Below, one piece after another: positions 42,041 through 42,329 of a stretch of 42,329 nt of DNA. The stretch is from assembly GCA_964439815.1 (NCBI GenBank), contig CAYTPO010000226.1, forward strand, positions 1 through 42,329, in the 5' to 3' direction. The stretch's first letter is position 1; each line of letters opens with the position of its first letter. The DNA comes from JALSHZ01 sp964439815. Lineage in GTDB: Bacteria; Pseudomonadota; Gammaproteobacteria; UWMA-0217. Made by a program: the position numbers and the translations under genes. The notes under the pieces were generated by a model. That model saw nothing but the letters and a program-made list of their open reading frames with translations, was not told where the DNA came from and did not search any database.

Positions 42041-42329
42041 ATGAAGTCCAGATCTAGAATTGGTTTCGGTCTGTTGCTTGGAATCTCACTGGGATTGCCT
42101 CTGGGTACGGTATACAACGTTGTTGCCGATAAGAGCACACAGATTCAACCGCTCTCACTGGAAGAATTGCGGGCATTCTCTGATGTCTATGCGCGAATCA
42201 AGAATGACTACGTCGAAACTGTCGATGACAAGACACTGATTCAAAACGCCATTCGTGGCATGTTGTCCGGGCTTGATCCTCACTCCAGCTATCTCGATCA
42301 GGAAGAGTTCCGTGACCTGCAGATCGGTA
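42041..42329 (+). CDS. ctpA: S41 family carboxy-terminal processing protease, N-terminal part
   Basis: About 96 residues before the window ends. It starts at ATG 42041 with TAGGAG upstream. A signal or membrane segment (FGLLLGISLGLPLGTVYNVV) is followed by FSDVYARIKNDYVETVDDK and GMLSGLDPHSSYLDQEEF, the typical N-terminal region of CtpA/Prc-like proteases. The PDZ and catalytic domains are outside. EnvC followed by this protease is a conserved gammaproteobacterial order. Confidence 0.92.
   Translation, partial: MKSRSRIGFGLLLGISLGLPLGTVYNVVADKSTQIQPLSLEELRAFSDVYARIKNDYVETVDDKTLIQNAIRGMLSGLDPHSSYLDQEEFRDLQIG

Noticed and set aside
1..42329. CRISPR arrays, tRNA or rRNA genes
   Set aside because: No regularly spaced short direct repeats and no tRNA- or rRNA-like sequence were recognised by reading; the repeats present are dispersed elements.

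Overview
The window looks like a chromosomal segment of a free-living or symbiotic gammaproteobacterium. The evidence is the gammaproteobacterial neighbourhood trmL–gpsA–secB–trxC–grxC–rhodanese, the order glnA–DUF4124 protein–glnL–glnG, the convergent polA/engB pair, a cytochrome c4 and a TonB-dependent receptor. Base composition is moderate and codon use is uniform across the core genes. A sulfur- or nitrogen-oxidising relative of the Chromatiales is plausible but cannot be shown from these bases.

Region 1 (1–12373, all + strand) is a tightly packed corrinoid uptake and cobalamin assembly operon. In order it encodes the end of a TonB-dependent receptor, a predicted beta-propeller lipoprotein, a small polytopic membrane protein, CobO, CbiB, CobD, CobQ/CbiP, a CobW-like GTPase, a five-heme periplasmic cytochrome, CobU, CobT, CobS, a second copy of the same small membrane protein family, and a CobC-like phosphatase. 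Many junctions overlap by a few bases, so translation is probably coupled. No corrin-ring genes and no BtuCDF transporter are present here. The set therefore covers capture, adenosylation and nucleotide-loop assembly, with the inner-membrane uptake step unexplained.

Region 2 (12380–16419, − strand) is accessory. It holds a glycosyltransferase-like protein, a 168-residue protein of unknown function, a very acidic 83-residue protein, an endonuclease/exonuclease/phosphatase-fold enzyme and a DsbA-like lipoprotein, with small mobile repeats between them. Region 3 (16507–23233) has cytochrome c4, engB, a possible small RNA, polA, a LOG-family protein and a cation diffusion facilitator with a doubled C-terminal domain.

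Region 4 (23224–28760) is the nitrogen control block. Three tandem NtrC sites and a sigma-54 promoter precede glnA, and the NtrB/NtrC pair lies downstream, separated from glnA by about 0.8 kb of stacked small mobile elements. Region 5 (28817–36387) contains an ArsR–rhodanese regulator, a fatty acid hydroxylase family protein, an ABC exporter with a periplasmic accessory domain, a laminin-G-like secreted protein and a large lamin-tail lipoprotein. Region 6 (36945–42329) returns to conserved housekeeping genes: trmL, gpsA, secB, a trxC-like gene, grxC, a rhodanese, an ArsR regulator, envC and the start of a ctpA-type protease.

The most striking non-gene signal is a set of at least five repeat families. 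Two of them (A and B here) share the same outer ends, lack any transposase and lie in C(T/C)AG sites. Four gene ends use the TAG inside the CTAG at an element boundary as their stop codon. In one case a leftover element end appears to encode the N-terminus of the next gene.
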